A stretch of 64,000 nt of DNA from assembly GCA_013398015.1 (NCBI GenBank), contig VZRR01013434.1, positions 168,336-232,335 of the forward strand. Direction: 5' to 3'. This DNA comes from Oreocharis arfaki. Its lineage: Eukaryota > Chordata > Aves > Passeriformes > Paramythiidae. The position numbers were made by a program, and so were the translations under genes. Shown here one piece after another: positions 37,601 to 49,900 of the stretch (its first letter is position 1; every line of letters begins with the position of its first letter). The notes beneath the pieces were generated by a model, which saw only the letters and a list, made by a program, of their open reading frames with translations, made no database searches and was not told where the DNA came from.

Positions 37601-37690
37601 CTAATGCATTTTTCCTTTTTTTTTTGTAGGTAAGTAACTGAAGGGGACATGAAGAATTGACATTTAAATGGCCAGCATGTTGCAAAAGGT
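37601..37690 (+). promoter_or_regulatory. Candidate recursive splice site with 59-nt RS-exon
   Basis: In order: CTAAT at 37601-37605 (branch-point consensus), a 17-base C/T tract at 37609-37625, TAG ending at 37629, and GTAAGT at 37630-37635. The acceptor and a perfect donor abut with no exon between, the defining layout of a recursive (ratchet) splice site. A second, weak donor AAAAG|GTATTT follows at 37688/37689, which would define a 59-base RS-exon (37630-37688). That exon has early stops in all three frames (TGA, TAA, TAA), as expected for one that must normally be skipped. Joining an upstream exon ending in TCA would rebuild TCA|GTAAGT, stronger than the RS-exon donor. Such sites are known in long first introns of vertebrate, often neuronal, genes. 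No RNA evidence is available here. Confidence 0.6.
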
Positions 37691-39129
37691 ATTTCAATTT
37701 TGATTCAATGAGAAATGTGCAAGTAATTACTTTGAGTACATATTTGACAAGTATTTTCCTCCTCTTTTTCTTTTGCTCCTGACACTGCCTTGGCAGAGAA
37801 ATTAAAGAACCTGGGTCTGGCTAGGTGACTAAAATTATTTTACTTGCTATAAAAGTGGTAATAATGTGATGATGATGAATGAAATACTGAAGTATCGTTC
37901 TTGAAATCTCTTTTTGCACTGATGATCACTGGAAAGTTTGTTTTACATACTGATTATAAAGTGATAGATGCATTGCACCTGATTTCTAAGACTTGATACC
38001 ACTGAGTAACTCTGAGAAAGCTAAACCCGTATTTGATCCTTAAACAGCTGCTTCCTTGCCAGCCAGATGGATATGGAGGTATGTGAGGCCTTATCCTGCG
38101 TTGGGAAGTAGTGTCTGTAAATATGCTGTGAACAAAATGCTGGCGCTTCTGCTGGTGACGCCCACACAGAAGCGTCAAAGAAAACCCAGCTATGTTTCAT
38201 TTGCAATAGCTCTCCTACTGATTATTTTTTTGCATCACTGCTAATTGATTATAATTTTGTAGAATGTTTGTTGTCACGTTGCTGTCTGAGAAATCACTGA
38301 GCAGAGTGTAGGTTAATGGGAGAGTGATGGTTACAGAGAGTAGTTCCAGTTAATACCAATTAGGGATGGTACTGCAAAGCTGTTTGGAAGAATTTTCACA
38401 AAGGCTGGTTAAAGGAAGAGGATTCTGGCTTACAAAAATGTCAGCATTTCCTAATTATTTCCATTAGAGTGAAAGTTATACTTAATATTTTTGACAGCAG
38501 GGTGCGAAGAGGAAGATAGACCTACTGATTAGGAAGTGTCTAGGGATAGACTTAATTTCTGACTTCAGTGAGGCAGAACTGAGGTTTATCCCTGAATTTC
38601 CTACTTCTGAATAGATTGGAGTCTAATGGATTGTTATCTGTTCTCCTTCCCTTGATTTTGAGTTTAAAACCCTAGGCTATATTGGACACAAAAATTAAGT
38701 ATTCTCTGACAAGATTTTCAGGTGAAAAATTCTGGTTTTGCCCTTTAGTCTATTGGCTTCATGTAACTACTTTATTTTTCTCTGTTGTTTTTCCTGGTTT
38801 TACTTTCTCTGCACTGGGATTTTGCTGGCGTGGAAATGTCATGCAGAAACAAAAGCTTCACCTGAAGCTGATTTAGTGAACTGAGTTTGGGAATATTTCA
38901 GTTTAAGAACAAATCTGTCCAACTGAAACTTTGGTTGCACTTAATTTTTCTCATAAAGAAGTATTTTGAAAGATGGGGTATAAACGTGTTGCAGCCAAGC
39001 AAGAAAACAGATCAATTTGTTTCTTTCCTGCAGCTTGCTGTAGTTTTACTGTCTCACGGGTCTTTGTGAACACCAACACAAACATATCAATGTGTACAAG
39101 TTCTGCTTTTTATCAGTGAATAAAACTAG
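37691..39129. other. No gene seen
   Basis: Ordinary A+T-moderate sequence with open frames under 80 codons. No repeat family or splice pairing stands out. Confidence 0.5.
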
Positions 39130-39176
39130 AAGACCTTTTAGTTCCCTCAGTGCCTTTGAGGGAACTAAAAGGTCTT
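39130..39176. repeat. Perfect 20-bp inverted repeat, 7-base loop
   Basis: The arm at 39130-39149 (AAGACCTTTTAGTTCCCTCA) is the exact reverse complement of 39157-39176, with GTGCCTT between. One G-U and one A-U pair could extend the stem outward in RNA, after which pairing stops. Twenty matched bases at this spacing are not expected by chance in 64 kb. Either a template-switch mutation created a local inverted copy, or a hairpin is maintained. The stem is shorter and more perfect than a typical microRNA precursor. Confidence 0.95.
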
Positions 39177-41660
39177 TTCAATTCCCCAGAGAGTTCCACA
39201 GCATCATTTTAGCCTTTCGAAAGAGAAAGTTCTTGGCTAACGTTAAAACAAAATGCTGCTGCTTGTGGCCGCTTTAGTGGTTTTTTTTTTTTCCTTTTTA
39301 ATTTGAGGAGCTAGATGTTAAAAACCCTTCAGATATGAAGGGGAGGCAAAACTTACAGTAATTTGGAAATGAGGGAGGCACCCACAATGCAGTACAGTCA
39401 TTGCTTTCTGCACATGGAGTTCTGAGCACCAATAACCCCGGTAAAATTTATATAAAATCAGTGTTAATTACTTGTGCACTAGTTTTATATACCAAGCAAC
39501 AATATTGGATCTGGTGCAATGCTTACTGAATGCCTCATGCATTTGCTAAGTGTAAAATGAATTTAAGTTGGTCCTGTAGCATTTATGTCCCATGTGCTAC
39601 ATTAGGATACATTGTGGGGAAACAGATATAATGGTATAAAAAGATGAAATTAGAGTGAAATTTAGTTTATTACATTTGACATCTTATCAGGTCTCTGAAA
39701 CGTTAACTAGAAGCTTTCTCTTGGAAACATGTAGTGTCCTGTCTGTCTTAATGATCATCAGTAGTGGGTTGTTTTTCCTTTGCTGTAGTTATGCACCTTC
39801 TATCAGAAGCCAGCAGAGACTCTGCTGCTGAGGAGTAGAAAATTCCTTTATTTTTTTGATGGGAATAATAATATTATGCCTTGGTAGGCTCTCAGAGGTC
39901 ATCTCAGCAAACCAGGCATTGCTCTGTGAGCTACATCATCACCATCTCGAGCAATATTGATTCCTGAAGTATATATGAATGTGTTTATTTCTGTATTTTT
40001 GTTTGGTACATTACATTTTGGTCTGAGCTGTATGTGCAAGTCTGAGCTCTCAATTAAAGGACTTTACCATCTCAGTGTCATGTTCACAGTTCATTCAGGC
40101 AAATGCCAAACAACATGCTAAGGTCGGGGATTCTCAAAAGTAGGTGAAAATCCTTTAAGCTTTCAGGTTCTCTGGGAATTTTGCCTTGCCTTTTAACATC
40201 ACCAGTTTCTAGCCTGCATGAACATGGAGGTACCAGTGGAAGCGTGGACTGCGTTCACATGGATTTCCCCAGAGGTAGGTGTTCTCTTTTTTTCCAAGAT
40301 TCTAAGGACTTGGTAATCAAACCTCTCGTGTGTGTATTTGTGTTTCATATCCCAGATGAAAATGTGTTTATTTGCCATTGGTGGGTGACAAGGTGGCTGG
40401 TGTTGTGCTGTGCAGCAGGGAAATGCTGCCATCTCTTTTATTCTTCAAGCTTTTGATAAAAGACACTTACTACATTTTTGGCACCTGGTCTCCCCAGCTT
40501 TCTATGGAGCTGGGCAGCAGGACAGGCATCCTCCATTCTTTCCTTTCTTGTCTCTGGCTTGGCTGTAAACAGCCACGTTTTTTCTTACTGGTGATCCTGA
40601 GCTGGGGCAATTGCTACAACACGTGATAAAATGCTGAGAGAAGCAGTAATTTTTCTTTGGAAAATTAAGGCAGCTGGCGGGGGGGATCCAACATCCAACT
40701 TGACAAGAGAATTTGCCAGGAGTCTCTTAATATCCTTCCCTGTGTCTTTTCAGTACTGGAGAACTAAAAGCCTCTGTGAATAGTAACTGACTGGTGGGAT
40801 CTGACAGACCTGCTTACTGGGAGACTTTTATTGTATCTTATGATTTAGATTGTGTGTTTGCTGTGTCTTTTTGGTTTTTGAGATATCTTAGAAATTCTGT
40901 AGTTTGCCATTATCCTGCTCATATTAATGCTGGTAAGGTTTTAAAAATTATGTCTGTAAAAAATTTACCAAATTTTTTCATCATCATCAAGTAGTAGTGA
41001 CATGTAGGTGAAGAAGTTGTCCAAAGAAAGGAAAGTTGTTTTTCCAGCCCCTGAGCAGCTGATGTGCTTACCGAGTATTCTTGAGTCTGAGTTGTTGTTT
41101 AATCCCAGCTGGTTCTGAGTTCTTGGCTATTTGACTGTGTCCCACATATTTTGGTAGTGGCATTTTGCTTTAGACAACTTCATTGGCATATTAATGCAAA
41201 AGGCTGTAAGTGGAGGACATATGTGCTTGTATTAAGACTTTTTTCCACTGAACAATGGAAGTTTTAGAACTGTCAGAAGGGCTCTTATGTCTGCACCTTT
41301 TTTATATTTTCCTGCTTAAAAAAAATGGGTGCGGCGCTTAAGGATTTCTTCTTTGTGTACATTAAAAATGAAACTGCATCTTTGAGATCAGTGTCTGAAA
41401 TGCTTGTATGCCCAAACATACCCTCAAATTCTCTCTAGATATGTAATCATTTTAAGTTGTGGCTGTTGTGTGCCTGTTTGTATTTTCTAAGGAAAAGATA
41501 TCACATCTGAAAAAATGCAGGATAGTATTTCACATTAGCTGGTGTTTTTGTTGGCAGCCTAAGGGGACATGAAAATTTAAATGGGCATAATGAATAGATT
41601 ATCCTTTGACTTTAGACTGTTCCTTCAAAACAAGAGTGGAATGGTGTGTGGTGAGTTTGC
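39177..41660. other. No gene seen; T-rich run at 39283
   Basis: A T run of about 12 bases lies near 39283-39294. A short segment between an acceptor-like TTTCTAG (40212) and AG|GTAGGT (40274/40275) is open in one frame for about 20 codons but is too short to judge. Otherwise unremarkable. Confidence 0.5.
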
Positions 41661-41700
41661 ACTGCTTTTTGCCTCTGTGTATTTCTTTGTAGGTATGTAA
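41661..41700 (+). promoter_or_regulatory. Weaker recursive-splice-like site (TAG|GTATGT)
   Basis: The T-rich run CTTTTTGCCTCTGTGTATTTCTTTG leads to TAG ending at 41692, immediately followed by GTATGT. Acceptor and donor abut as at 37629, but the donor is weaker and the tract is broken by Gs. A 12-bp palindrome lies 22 bases downstream. It is about 4 kb from the stronger site. Confidence 0.25.
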
Positions 41701-41714
41701 GGGACTTATTCTCT

Positions 41715-41739
41715 TCATGATGGATTTAATCCATCATGA
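41715..41739. repeat. 12-bp palindrome with 1-base spacer
   Basis: The arm TCATGATGGATT at 41715-41726 is the exact reverse complement of 41728-41739, around a single T. Roughly 0.004 such palindromes would be expected by chance at random composition in 64 kb. It could extrude as a short cruciform or hairpin. Confidence 0.9.
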
Positions 41740-43929
41740 TCTGTCTCCCCTGTACTACAAAAAGCAAGGCAAAGCATTTTTATGGTAACCAAAATGAGCA
41801 TGGAGCAGTCATGGTTATTTTCTTTTTGTCTTCTTGAGGTCTGTGAGTACAAAATGGGAGAAATTCCAGAGTCTCTATGAAGACTTAAAAGTATTTCAGG
41901 TTTGCTATTGATTTTCACGTGGAATGCTTTCAGATGCTGGGCCACTTAGCAGCTGAGCTAAATCCAACTGAAGACAGACTCTGCTCCACCAGAAATTGAA
42001 GCTAATGGGCCGTGAAGACACGGAGGATAATTCCAATGTCCAGCACTAGTCTGTAGCTAGACTGCCACCAGAAGGAGTGGGGAGCGGGATGCGCTGGCCG
42101 AGGGCTGAATGCTGCCCGGTGACTCAGTATTTGCTGCTCTAAGAGATTGTGTAGCCATGCTTGAAAACTGCTTCCACTTTAGTGGCCGGGAAGGAAATGT
42201 GTGTAGAAAGCATCTCTTGCTTGAAGCAGTCACGGTTTAAGAAGCAGATTGTATGTGGCCCTTGGGTGGCTTGTTCTCTTCTGATTTGGGTTTTTTCATT
42301 TTCTTTTTCCCTGAGCGTAAAAATAGAAGGAAGAAGCCACTTCAGATAGGCTAAGATCTCCCGAGGTGACTTTGTATTGTTCAAGAAAGAGCCTGAAGTC
42401 TAAATCCTGAGGAAGTCTCACATGGTCCTGAGCTTTTCCACAGCTTATTTTCCAGACAAAAAATAAAACCTGCCATGTGAAGCGTTGACTACAAAGAGCA
42501 ACAAGTTGGCTGCCAATTTTTAAAAAATCTATATTAGCTTTTCTGCCAAAATCTTACTTGTTTTTTCTTTTTCCACAAGCATGGCAGACAAAAGGACATT
42601 GTTTTTCCCGTGAGAGAATGGGTAGTGTTTATCAGCCAGACAAATTTCTTACATTCTGTTTATAAACATTTGTTCAGAAAACACTTCATTCTGATGCAGC
42701 TTTTGCAGTTTCTTTATTGTGCCAGAAGAGATGAAAACATAGGCCTGGCTACTTTGCAGAGCTGCTTTTAAAGATATCCTCCTGGTTTTAATGTTTCTGA
42801 CAATCTCAGATAGGCTTAAATACCAGAATATTGTTGCTTTTGCTTTTCTCCATCCATGTTCAAGTGCTATTTCTGGCGCAGGTAGAGGTTGAAGATGGGC
42901 CAAGGTACACATCCTTGCCAGGGTTTCAAACACCAGTGGAGATCTGAGAGTGTCGAATGTCATCCTTTTGAGCTTGTGCCTACTTCTAAGTGTGTTTGTA
43001 TATGGCAGAAATTTCACTCTTAAGTCTTCAAGTGCCACTTAAAAATGTACATCTAATCTTGTGTCAATCTGAGTGTTTCATGCCTGCTCTGCTCTCTCTG
43101 AAGATTGTTTCATTGGCTCTATTTCAAGAGTCAGTGGGAAATCCATTAGAAGTGAGGTTTGTGTTGGATACAAGCGTTAATGGTGGAAAGTTTTCCATAG
43201 GCACTGTTGAGGGCAAACTAGGTCAGTCTCACCACTCTTCTTGCTGTAATGGATAGGCCTGGGTTTCTTCCTTCCTAAAGTGTCGGTGGCATGTAGTTAA
43301 TGCATCTGTTCTTATAAATCATTTGCTCCCCAAGGCTATTCCACAGTGGCATGAAATAATGATTAAAAAATGATAATACCCCCAATTTGTTCATCTCTTA
43401 GAAGTGAACAAGCTGAGGTAACGAAGTCTTGCCCCCGATGTATACCTTGGGTTAGGAATGCAAAGCTTTTAATGAACTGTTTGGGTAAACCATCTGTGTG
43501 CTCCCCCATAGAACCCATTCTTCACATTGCTCTGCAAGGAGGAGAAGGGTTGATATGTATTGCATGTATTTTAAAAACACTGTAAACCTGCTCTGTAGTT
43601 TTCACACCACCCATGTCTGTAACATCTCTGGTGCAGAGGCTGCACAGGTGGGAACCCAAAAGTAGAAGTGATTTTGATTTCCTTTCTGTACTTGAGCCTT
43701 TTAGCTGAAGAAGCTGGTGAATGCTGGGCTGCTTTGCTGCCTGCTCTTGTTTTGCTCAGACTGTAGCGTCACAGCAGTTTGTCTCATAAATTTGTTGCCA
43801 TGAGAACAAATTATGGTCTGCTGTAATAGTAATTATATTAACTAAAATGGTCATAAAATGATAGGGAGGAAGCTGCATGTATTGAGCTGTGCAGCCAGTG
43901 TTCTTCCCAAACATTTCTAATGAAAAGAA
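41740..43929. other. No gene seen
   Basis: The 129-codon minus-strand frame at 42649-43038 is the longest here. It lacks recognisable domains and matches what chance gives in this many frames. A partial CTCF-like CCACCAGAAGG is at 42065. No repeat family recognised. Confidence 0.5.
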
Positions 43930-43995
43930 AATATCAGCGTGTGCGTATAAGTATATATGCGTGCGAGTGGGTGTAGAATGTGTAAGTGTATGTTA
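43930..43995. repeat. Decayed TG/CA-type alternating purine-pyrimidine tract
   Basis: GTGTGCGTAT, ATATATGCGTGCG, GTGGGTGT and TGTAAGTGTATG follow each other, mostly alternating purine and pyrimidine. It is probably an old (TG)n microsatellite with Z-DNA potential. Confidence 0.5.
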
Positions 43996-46900
43996 AATAA
44001 GACAAAGTCCATATTCGTGATCTGAGATTAGCAAGCGTTAATGAACCTATAAATTCTCTCTGAGGAGAGTCAGCTGATGTAGCGGAGTTAAAAACTCAAG
44101 GCCCTCGGATAAAACTGTGCCGGGGTAGACACTTTCTGCTACATTGAGCTCTTCTCCTTAGAATTTAGATACAAACAGCCATTATTTAGATGAGAATTTG
44201 GTACAGACTCTGATTAATTTGTTTGCAGTTAGTTGTGGAAGAGATTTTTAAGCAAATGTAAACAATTGAAAACCACTAAGCAAGGCCTTTGGAATGCTGT
44301 AAAGCTGAGGCTGGTGGTTATGGAGTGGCAAAGAGCCTTCGGTTGTGCCTTCTGACTGGAGGAATTGCTTGGGGGTGAACTTGAGGCAACGTGCCGTGGA
44401 AGGAGCTGTGGGGATCCACATTTAGTAACCGTTCGAGGAAAGCAGTTCATGGTTTCTGGGCTGATCTAGTAGTCTTCCAAAGTTTAAAATGGAGTAGCAG
44501 CTGGAAAACCTGAATTTTGCTTAAGAATTGGAGAAGTACTGAAGCAAAAGACTGATGTAGGAACATCTATAAATAATATTCAAGGTTGGACATGTCCTAA
44601 AATGTATAAGAAACAGAGCAACAGAGACTTTGCAAGGAAGGCCAGTGCTGTCCAACAGAATACAGGTGGTGTTTGCAGGGGAGGGGGAAGAAGAAATGAT
44701 CCTTTTGTTAAGGAAAAGGTTAATATGAAAGTATGTGACAGGTGTATTTATATCCCCTGTTAGGAGGGTTAGTTGGGAGCTGCCGCTTGCTCCGTATCTT
44801 CTCATAACGCTACACCAGTTTGGCTGAAGGTTGAGCTCTAAGGTGGCCAAGAAATTACAAAACACTTAATTCTCAATCTTTCTACTTTGTTAAATGATAT
44901 TTTAAAAATTACTTTGGTGATAGTCTTGAAACCATAAATATGCCATTAATTAATGAACTGTTGCCTGCCTTGTTCCTCAGACGGGCTGAAAACCTGAAAT
45001 GAAATAAACTTTGTCTGGACATTCAGATCCAAACCACATTTATCATCCATAAAAGCTGCATTTCAAGGTCAGACCTGAGGGTCTATTTCTTAATGTTGTC
45101 TCCTCAACAATAGCCACAGCCTGGTTCTTGGGGAAGAGTAGGAACAGGGCAAGCATATCTGATACTTCCCCTAAATAATTTCCTGGCCTCCAGCTGTTTT
45201 TGGCTCAGGATTTCCTGAGCTGGATATTGTCTCTGTGATTTAATAACCCTCAATGGTTTTCTCTTTCACGAACTTGTCCCTCCTTGAGCAAAGTCCTTCC
45301 CCCAGGGAAATTCCTGCCACCACCTGTGTTCTGGCCGCTGTGCTGGGACACACAAAGTCTGCTCTCCTAGAATATAGGAGGTGTTCTTATGTTCAGGGAG
45401 GGGAAATACGACGTTTAAAGAGGAAAGTAATCATGTTACAGAATATGAGTAGTTATTGCAGTAGTTGAAATATTTTTCTGAATACAGGCATATGGTCAAG
45501 AACAAACCCAAAACACAAAAAAAGAGAATACCATGTACCAGACAGGAATCCTTATCCAAATGACGAGGCATTTGGGTCTTGGCAGTGCTTGACTGTTTGT
45601 CTTGTCAGCTCTCTTGCTCTCCTAAGTATGGCTTTATTTATAAAATATTAGCTTTCCAAAGGAAGCCATCAGGAAATGAATAACTGTAGTCACAGCTGGG
45701 TTTAAAAAGGGAAGATAAAATAGGAAGCTCCATCCATTTTATGTGCTGAGTGATGCAGGAGTTTTGTGGAAAAAGCCAGTATTGATTTCATAACAGAAGA
45801 AATTAATGTACTTGATTTTCTTATTTTTGGCATTACATGTTGTTCCTGTCTTTCGTTTCAAACATTGATAATGTTTTTTTTTCTTTTTGGTACCTTCCAG
45901 ATTTTAAAATAACTTTGTTGAAGTATAGAAACTTAGAAAATGTATCAAAAATGGGGGATTTGCCCTTATTCCACAGAGTCAAACCAATTCCCTTTGGGTA
46001 GGTCCCTGGTGAGGTAGGGCTGCTCAGCAATGTATCCCAGCTTTCTTCCCTCCTCGCAGTATACTTGGGAGCACCAGAGCACATCTGGACTTTAAGGTGC
46101 TGTAACATTTAATGTAAGCTTGGTTTTAGAGGCTTGTGACTTGTTCAGTTTTGGATGAATTCTCTTGGGGATAGCACAAAGCCTAATAATCCTTGATATG
46201 GCAGCCAGATTTTTAGGGCTGTGCTCCAAAGCATGAATATTCTACAGGTTTTCAGTGAAAGGGCGATGAGAATTTTCTTAAAATAAGCTGTTCTGCACAC
46301 ACAGGTTTTTTATAGGCCTAGACTGTCAGCCTGAGATAGATGCCAAGCACGGGGAAGGTTTTAAATTTGGTATAGTAAGCAACATGCTTGGTACTGTAAA
46401 TCACTGCACAGTCCGCAAGTGTTGCTCTCTGCACCACAGCAGTACCATCTGTTGGTGTAAGAACTTCCTCTGGTTTGTCTAGTCCCTAGCCAGGGACTTT
46501 TAAGAAAATGTTTTGCTATTCTTTAAACAATTTCTGCTTTAATTGCAAGTGGGTGGAATTATGAAAATGCAGAGAGCTGAACTGATGTTTAAGTAGTTTG
46601 CCACATCATGGTATTATAGTACTATTAAAAGAAATACTGCCAAGAGGCATCTGTATAATGACAGGAATTGAATTTGAGTCATATAGTACCTTTGTGTAAA
46701 ATACAAGTCCAGATATTTATTTAAGTACCACAGTGATTCTTCCATTACTATTCCTTTAAAACTCATGCTATCAACCTTTGGGATATGCTCTCAAAGCTCA
46801 GCTGCTCTCTCCGAACATATATATAGGTCAGGTTTTTTTGCTAGGTCATTGGGATAAAATCATCTTGAAAATGATGTTTTTCTAAGGTTTGGGGGGTATT

Positions 46901-49900
46901 GTTAAGTTTATTTTTGAGTGTTTGACTGTTTTCATGATCTGTCAGTGACTTTTAACTTACTAAGAGGTATGGACACAAAGAATTAAGAAAAAAATGTTTA
47001 GGAGTTAATAATCTTTTTTAAAATGAAGTGTCTTTCATACCTTTCTTTAAACAAAATGAAAAAGTTTAATTATTTTCTGCTGTTTAGTGTATGTTATACT
47101 TGCCAACCACCAAAGAAGAAACTATATCTTGCTCCTCATTTCTCTTAAGTCCCATGTTGATGTAGTTATAGCGTGTAAGCAGCAGTTAAAGCCCAGGGTG
47201 CCCAAATCGCGGTTTCCAGGGGAAGCAAAGTTATTTATGTGGGATTGAAGGGCAGCATTTCTCTGACAAAGGCCAGTGTTCTGGAATGAAGGTTAAATGG
47301 GAACGATGGTCCCCTGCCAGCCTGCTGGAGAGTGGGGACCGTGTAATGTTGTCACTAAGCCAGGCGACAAGCCAGGGCAAGAAATAGCTTTGAAATAATT
47401 TTCTTTATCTGTGAACCAGTCAGGAAGCTGTAGCTGGGATAGCAGTGAAGCGAAGTTATTTAAAAACACTGATAATTAAGACATTTTAAGTGTTGGTTGC
47501 TCTGTTATGTAGCTTACCCTTTAACATTTTTTCAAAAGAATATCCAATATTTAGTTAACAGTTTGTTTCCTGTGTTGTGCTTGAATTGCTTCTTTTTGCT
47601 CAGTAATAAAAAGTGATTAGTATTTAAGCAAACCAGACTGTTTCATTTAGAAAGTGTCTACTAATAATTTTATTGTTTGCTGCTGAGGGGATCATTGTGC
47701 CATGATTTACTTTTTAGCTCCTTAATCTCAGTGGAGGAAGGGTGTTTATCAGACAATTGCAATGCTGAAAACCTCTGAAATTATAGCTGCTGAGAGAGAT
47801 TTCTTTACTATTGTAGCAGAACATGTGAGTACCTTACTATGGCTTTTCTCCTCTCTGTTCATTTCCCTCTGCTGTTTATTCTTTGTGTCTTATCATGGCA
47901 TTTAAATGGTCAGTTGATAAAATCCTGCTTTAAGGACTTCCTCTCAGGTACCTGAGGGAGCTGCACATGATGCGCTGGAATGTTTAGTCATTTGAAATCC
48001 TAGTTTTGTTCTCTTTGCCACTGGATAACTTTTGATGGACGTATTTAAGTCTGGAAGGCTTTTTAGGATGCCGGATATCTCGACTATTTCCATTTGTTTC
48101 GTTTTGTTGGTGTTTTAAAGCCTGATCTTTAACAGTGATGGAGATAATGATGTGTCCAACAAGAAGTTTGCTCCCAGGATCCTTTTAGTGGTGGGTGAGC
48201 AGTGACCAAATCTGTGGCTGTGTTTATAGCTCAGTATTCACGCAGCTCCCACCTGGTAGCACTGGGTGAGATACACTCCCAGCCCATTGGAGCTGTGGCC
48301 AGGAGTGGTTACTTAGCATGTTATAATCACTGTACAGACACAGAGGAAGACTCGTGTCTGCCTGCTGCATATCGGCTTCCAGCTCAGGTGATTGATGGTG
48401 GGGACAGAGACCTGCCAGTCTTGGCCATGGGTGCTGCTAAATGAGCCAGGGAGACTTTCCCTCATGCTTTGCAATCGGTTCTCCTCTGTTTGTTGTTGAG
48501 GTGGGGCGTTCAACCATTGTCCCTTTTTAATCGGGCTGCTTTCACAGATCCTACTCTTGAGTGATGCGGGTTGATATGGAGTAACCGTGGTGTATGTTCA
48601 GGGGGGAATACATCAATGTGTGACTTAGATACACACTGCTTGGGTTCCAGCTCTAGGTGCCTGTAACATTAGCTCTTAAACCCAGGTAATTGCTAAGTCG
48701 GCATGGTTCTGTGAGGTTTAATTTTGTGTGGTTTATTGGGGCAATGGGGGCCATTTCAAACCCTGAAGGGCTGGGGCTGGTGTCCAGCTGTGGGCAGCAA
48801 CTTGGCAGGTCCTGCTGCCTGCCGGGCTCCAGTGGGGAAAGCAGAGCAGGAAAAAATGTGTTGTACTGCCAGTTTCATGTTAAGAAACATCTTTATTTCA
48901 AGAGGTTGGAAACCAGAAAACCTATGCAGAGCTTCAAAATAATAATAATGATGTCACGTCCAACTTCAGAAAAACTGCTTTTTGTCGTGCATTCAGATTA
49001 GTCTTTGCTCATGTTAAATGTGGCAACTTGGAAATGCTGTGCATGAGACACCAGTGAATTTTCTCCCCCTTCATTGTTTTATCCTGTTTTATTTGTCTCC
49101 ATCGTAAATGTGGGGAAATAAACCCGATACTATTTGCCTTCCAATATCTTGTAAAGGCAGTGTGTGCCTGCTTCGCCTCCCTTTGGCCGAAAGAGGGAGG
49201 TCTTTGCCTTCCTCAATCCCTCCTCCATGCTTAAAACGGAAAAGAGCATTTCAGATAATCCTTATGTATTGGGGAAGTCTCTGCAAACCTGTATGAAATG
49301 GCACTTTCTGACTGAAACTTGAAGGCTTAACTACCAACTTCAGAGGAGCCAGATTTGCATGGTTACCTAGTTAACAGTGAAGTGTTACACCAAAGCGTTC
49401 TTAATCTTGGAAAGAGTAAGAGGAAGTTTTCCATATGCTTTCCACCAGTGCTCAAGAGATGATTTTTTTAGAAATGAAGGGGAACATTATTGTATAAAAT
49501 GTAATGATGCTTTTCCCCTCTAAGATAAGTGCTTATAATTTGGCTTTTCAGGTGGAGGAGGTACACAGGTTTGTGGTAGCTTTTTTATTGATGAGCTACA
49601 CAAACCCCCCATTTTCTGTGATTTTCTGATAGATGCAGGGAGCCACGTAGGCAGCACACTGAAGTGCTTATGGAAGTCTGTAATTATGTTGCCTACCCGA
49701 GGAGAAAAGTAGACTTTTTACGTTTGCTTTTACCCAGGGGTGATGCAGCTATAAGAAATGACACCTGTATCATGTTGGGTTTTCGGTGCAGATATATGAC
49801 CCACACACAGGGTGTGTGCTTTGGTGAGAGCGAGCATCTAATTAGGAATAAAGTGTATATGGCTTTTGATCTGGTGCTCTGTTGCCACCTTCTGCTCGTC

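Noticed and set aside
40212..40274. Short acceptor-to-donor open segment (AG at 40212, AG|GTAGGT at 40274)
   Set aside because: About 20 codons only, with a poor pyrimidine tract. Such pairs are common by chance.
42062..42078. Partial CTCF-like motif (others near 46450 and 49884)
   Set aside because: Each has at least two mismatches at core positions. Too weak without binding data.
42649..43038. 129-codon minus-strand frame
   Set aside because: I estimate about five frames of this length by chance in 64 kb at this composition. I see no recognisable motif or splice site.
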